NCBI GenBank assembly: GCA_029261675.1 | Contig: JAJDBA010000114.1 | Coordinates: 1-6,507, forward strand | Source: Nitrospinaceae bacterium | Lineage (GTDB): Bacteria > Nitrospinota > Nitrospinia > Nitrospinales > VA-1 | Direction of reading: 5' to 3' | Length of the DNA: 6,507 nucleotides | Shown: positions 5,433 to 6,507 of the stretch, in pieces | Position numbering within the stretch: the first letter of the stretch is position 1 | Layout: every line of letters begins with the position of its first letter | Position numbers and translations under genes: made by a program | Notes under the pieces: generated by a model | Databases searched by the model: none | Told to the model about the DNA's origin: nothing | The model's input: only the letters and a program-made list of their open reading frames with translations

Positions 5433-5466
5433 CACTTATTATTGAGACTTTTTCAAGAGGTAAGTG
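5433..5466. repeat. Inverted repeat spanning the ispH stop codon
   Basis: CACTTA (5433-5438) pairs with TAAGTG (5461-5466), and inside it TTGA/TCAA (5442-5445 and 5453-5456) can form a small second stem. The structure covers the last ispH codons and the TGA stop. No T-run follows on the minus strand, so it is more likely an intercistronic RNA structure or chance than a terminator. A second GCACTTAT copy lies at 5384-5391. Confidence 0.3.
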
Positions 5467-6334
5467 AAACCTGGCCTTCTACTTCTTCGGCAATTTCCAG
5501 AATTTTTGTGTGTACTTCGTTAATGACATTTTCGGGGGTACTTGTGCCAGCTGTTATCCCCACATGCTGTTTCCTAACGAACCAATTTTTATCCAACTGA
5601 TCAAATGATTCGATGTGATGGGCTTCTATCCCTTTTTCGTCGCAAACATGGACCAACTTTTTGGTGTTGGATGAGTTATAACCTCCAATAACAATCATAA
5701 GGTCTACCTGATCTGCCAGTTCATGCACCGCTACCTGTCGATCATGGGTAGGCTGGCAGATGGTATTTACAAAGGATACCTCATCTACATAATCAAGGGC
5801 GCGAATTTTATCAACCAAGGCTTCCACTTTATCTCTTTGTTGCGTGGTTTGGGTGACGATTCCCAATTTGCGATTCCCGGATTTTTCAATCTTCGGAAAA
5901 TCTTCTTCATTATTGATGACCAGATGATCATCCAGATCACCAACGATGCCTTTAACTTCCACATGGTCTTTTTGTCCGATCACCACCGGAAAATAGCCTT
6001 TAGAGACCAACGATTTTATCGTTTGATGAACCCTCATCACCAAAGGACAACTAGCGTCAAAAACAATAAAACCAGCATCGTGGAGCCGTTGTTTTGTTTT
6101 TTCAGCTGCACCATGGGCAGTTATCATTACTTTTTTAGTTTTAATTTTGCTTATATCTTCAATCCCGGGTACCAGAGATACTCCGTTTTGTTTTAAGGAA
6201 TCACTAACTTGAGGATTGTGAACCAGTTGCCCCACAATCGTTAATTCATTGTTGAATTCGGGGGACATGGCGAGGTTGATGGCATCCTGAACTCCAAAAC
6301 AGGTACCCATTGCACTTGCGAGTGAGACTTTCAT
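5453..6334 (-). CDS. ispH: 4-hydroxy-3-methylbut-2-enyl diphosphate reductase (IspH/LytB)
   Basis: IspH catalyses the last MEP-pathway step, the reductive dehydration of HMBPP to IPP and DMAPP, in the cytosol with an iron-sulfur cluster. The product has 293 residues, normal for the family. The three cluster cysteines are C12 (GTCFGV), C96 (DASCPLV) and C193 (NTICQPT). Substrate-binding and catalytic residues are also present: H39 (VHNP), H74 (AHG), H124 and E126 (KDHVEVKG), the TQTT segment (161-164), S221 and N223 (GGYNSSNTKKL) and S265 (TAGTSTP). The N-terminus reads ASAMGTCFGV rather than the common ANPRGFCAGV, so it belongs to a divergent clade. The ATG (6332-6334) has AAAGGA at 6344-6349, spaced 9 nt. 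A candidate promoter and two inverted repeats lie upstream; the synthase gene follows. The open frame antisense to it (5723-6196, plus) is a shadow. Confidence 0.97.
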   Translation of the reverse strand: MKVSLASAMGTCFGVQDAINLAMSPEFNNELTIVGQLVHNPQVSDSLKQNGVSLVPGIEDISKIKTKKVMITAHGAAEKTKQRLHDAGFIVFDASCPLVMRVHQTIKSLVSKGYFPVVIGQKDHVEVKGIVGDLDDHLVINNEEDFPKIEKSGNRKLGIVTQTTQQRDKVEALVDKIRALDYVDEVSFVNTICQPTHDRQVAVHELADQVDLMIVIGGYNSSNTKKLVHVCDEKGIEAHHIESFDQLDKNWFVRKQHVGITAGTSTPENVINEVHTKILEIAEEVEGQVSLTS

Positions 6335-6352
6335 TTATATTTTTCCTTTAAG

Positions 6353-6366
6353 AGGTAGTGCTACCT
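6353..6366. promoter_or_regulatory. Inverted repeat in the ispH leader, candidate operator
   Basis: AGGTAG and CTACCT form perfect 6-bp arms around a 2-nt centre (AGGTAGTGCTACCT). It lies 3 nt upstream of the ispH ribosome-binding site and downstream of the candidate promoter, so it would be in the 5' leader. A bound dimeric regulator or a small RNA hairpin here could limit transcription or translation. A partial copy of the half-site (AGGTAG) occurs between ispH and the synthase gene at about 5422-5427. Confidence 0.4.
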
Positions 6367-6387
6367 AAAAATATTATGCAATGATAA

Positions 6388-6416
6388 ATCATAGCAAACT
6401 GTTGCGTGGTTTTAAA
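6388..6416 (-). promoter_or_regulatory. Candidate promoter for ispH
   Basis: On the minus strand TTTAAA (6411-6416, 4 of 6 to TTGACA) and TATGAT (6388-6393, 5 of 6 to TATAAT) are spaced by exactly 17 nt. Transcription would start near 6381, leaving a leader of about 47 nt. The -10 overlaps a second small inverted repeat, ATGAT-AA-ATCAT (6381-6392). An alternative -10, CATAAT (6373-6378), has no good -35 at 17 nt. Confidence 0.4.
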
Positions 6417-6417
6417 T

Positions 6418-6454
6418 AAAAAATGCCTTCCCCTACTTTACAAGAAGGTTTTTT
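6418..6454 (-). terminator. Candidate terminator around the stop of the upstream gene
   Basis: On the minus strand the sequence runs A6, CCTTC, a 13-nt loop, GAAGG, CA, T6. The 5-bp stem (6444-6448 with 6426-6430) is extended by A-T pairing past a 2-nt bulge and ends in a T-run (6418-6423). The TAG stop of the gene at the right edge lies in the loop, so the first arm is made of its last codons. It would insulate that gene from the ispH unit. Confidence 0.5.
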
Positions 6455-6507
6455 ATAAATTGCCAACTGGTTTGGCGGCCAATATCGGCAATGGATTCTG
6501 TCAGCGG
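6433..6507 (-). CDS. C-terminal end of an unidentified protein (cut by window edge)
   Basis: An open frame enters from the right edge and gives 24 residues, PLTESIADIGRQ then TSWQFIKNLLVK, before TAG at 6433-6435. The composition looks like the amphipathic end of a globular protein. The stop lies inside a terminator-like hairpin, which supports a real gene end. Too little is present to name a family. The ispH promoter region starts within 20 bp of this stop. Confidence 0.6.
   Translation of the reverse strand, partial: PLTESIADIGRQTSWQFIKNLLVK

Noticed and set aside
5384..5439. GCACTTAT direct repeat at 5384-5391 and 5432-5439
   Set aside because: Two 8-bp copies 48 bp apart could be iterons or operator half-sites, but with so few copies chance is the simpler explanation.
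5723..6196. Plus-strand open frame of 157 codons
   Set aside because: It is antisense to ispH, which carries every family residue; the composition does not suggest a protein.
1..6507. Defence island, CRISPR array, prophage, transposon or tRNA
   Set aside because: Both strands were read for regularly spaced repeats, terminal inverted repeats with transposase, nuclease or toxin pairs and tRNA-like folds; none was found. The uracil-DNA glycosylase is a repair enzyme and alone does not indicate a defence system.

Overview
All recognisable genes lie on the minus strand, so the window reads from high to low coordinates. It holds nine complete protein genes, the last 24 codons of one gene at the right edge and the first 18 codons of another at the left edge. 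The DNA is moderately AT-rich, with bacterial Shine-Dalgarno sites, short intergenic gaps, and TTG and probably GTG starts. A bacterial IspH (MEP pathway) next to a squalene-type synthase, four uncharacterised membrane proteins and a PuuD-like N-terminus suggest a Gram-negative environmental bacterium. Nitrospinota or a marine delta-proteobacterial lineage is my guess. No rRNA, tRNA, transposase, integrase, phage gene or CRISPR array is visible.

In transcription order: (1) 6433-6507 is the end of an unidentified gene with a terminator-like hairpin around its stop codon. (2) 6388-6416 is a candidate promoter followed by two small operator-like inverted repeats, then ispH (5453-6334). IspH makes IPP and DMAPP, the precursors of all isoprenoids. 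Next come a squalene/phytoene-synthase family enzyme (4257-5363) and, 6 bp later, a DUF1566/Lcl-type protein (3822-4250). ispH and the synthase form a plausible isoprenoid transcription unit. (3) 2132-3748 is a compact cluster: a 4-TM protein of unknown family, a 4-TM CopD/HemJ-like protein, a 40-residue single-TM protein with a very acidic tail, and a uracil-DNA glycosylase. The junctions are tight (TAATG overlap, then a 35-nt overlap). (4) 2021-2049 is an almost ideal sigma70 promoter and 1999-2007 a perfect Shine-Dalgarno. They drive a 2-TM protein (1690-1995) and an aldo/keto reductase (739-1686), followed by a tail-anchored coiled-coil protein (372-692) and a GC-rich hairpin terminator. 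(5) 55-354 is a non-coding stretch with three inverted repeats, upstream of a membrane protein that starts at 54 and leaves the window.

I do not see a convincing new multi-gene system. The best leads are the 40-residue gene whose acidic codons also carry the glycosylase's ribosome-binding site and start, the structured 55-354 intergenic region, the mixed family-4/family-5 motif of the glycosylase, and the paired inverted repeats in the ispH leader.
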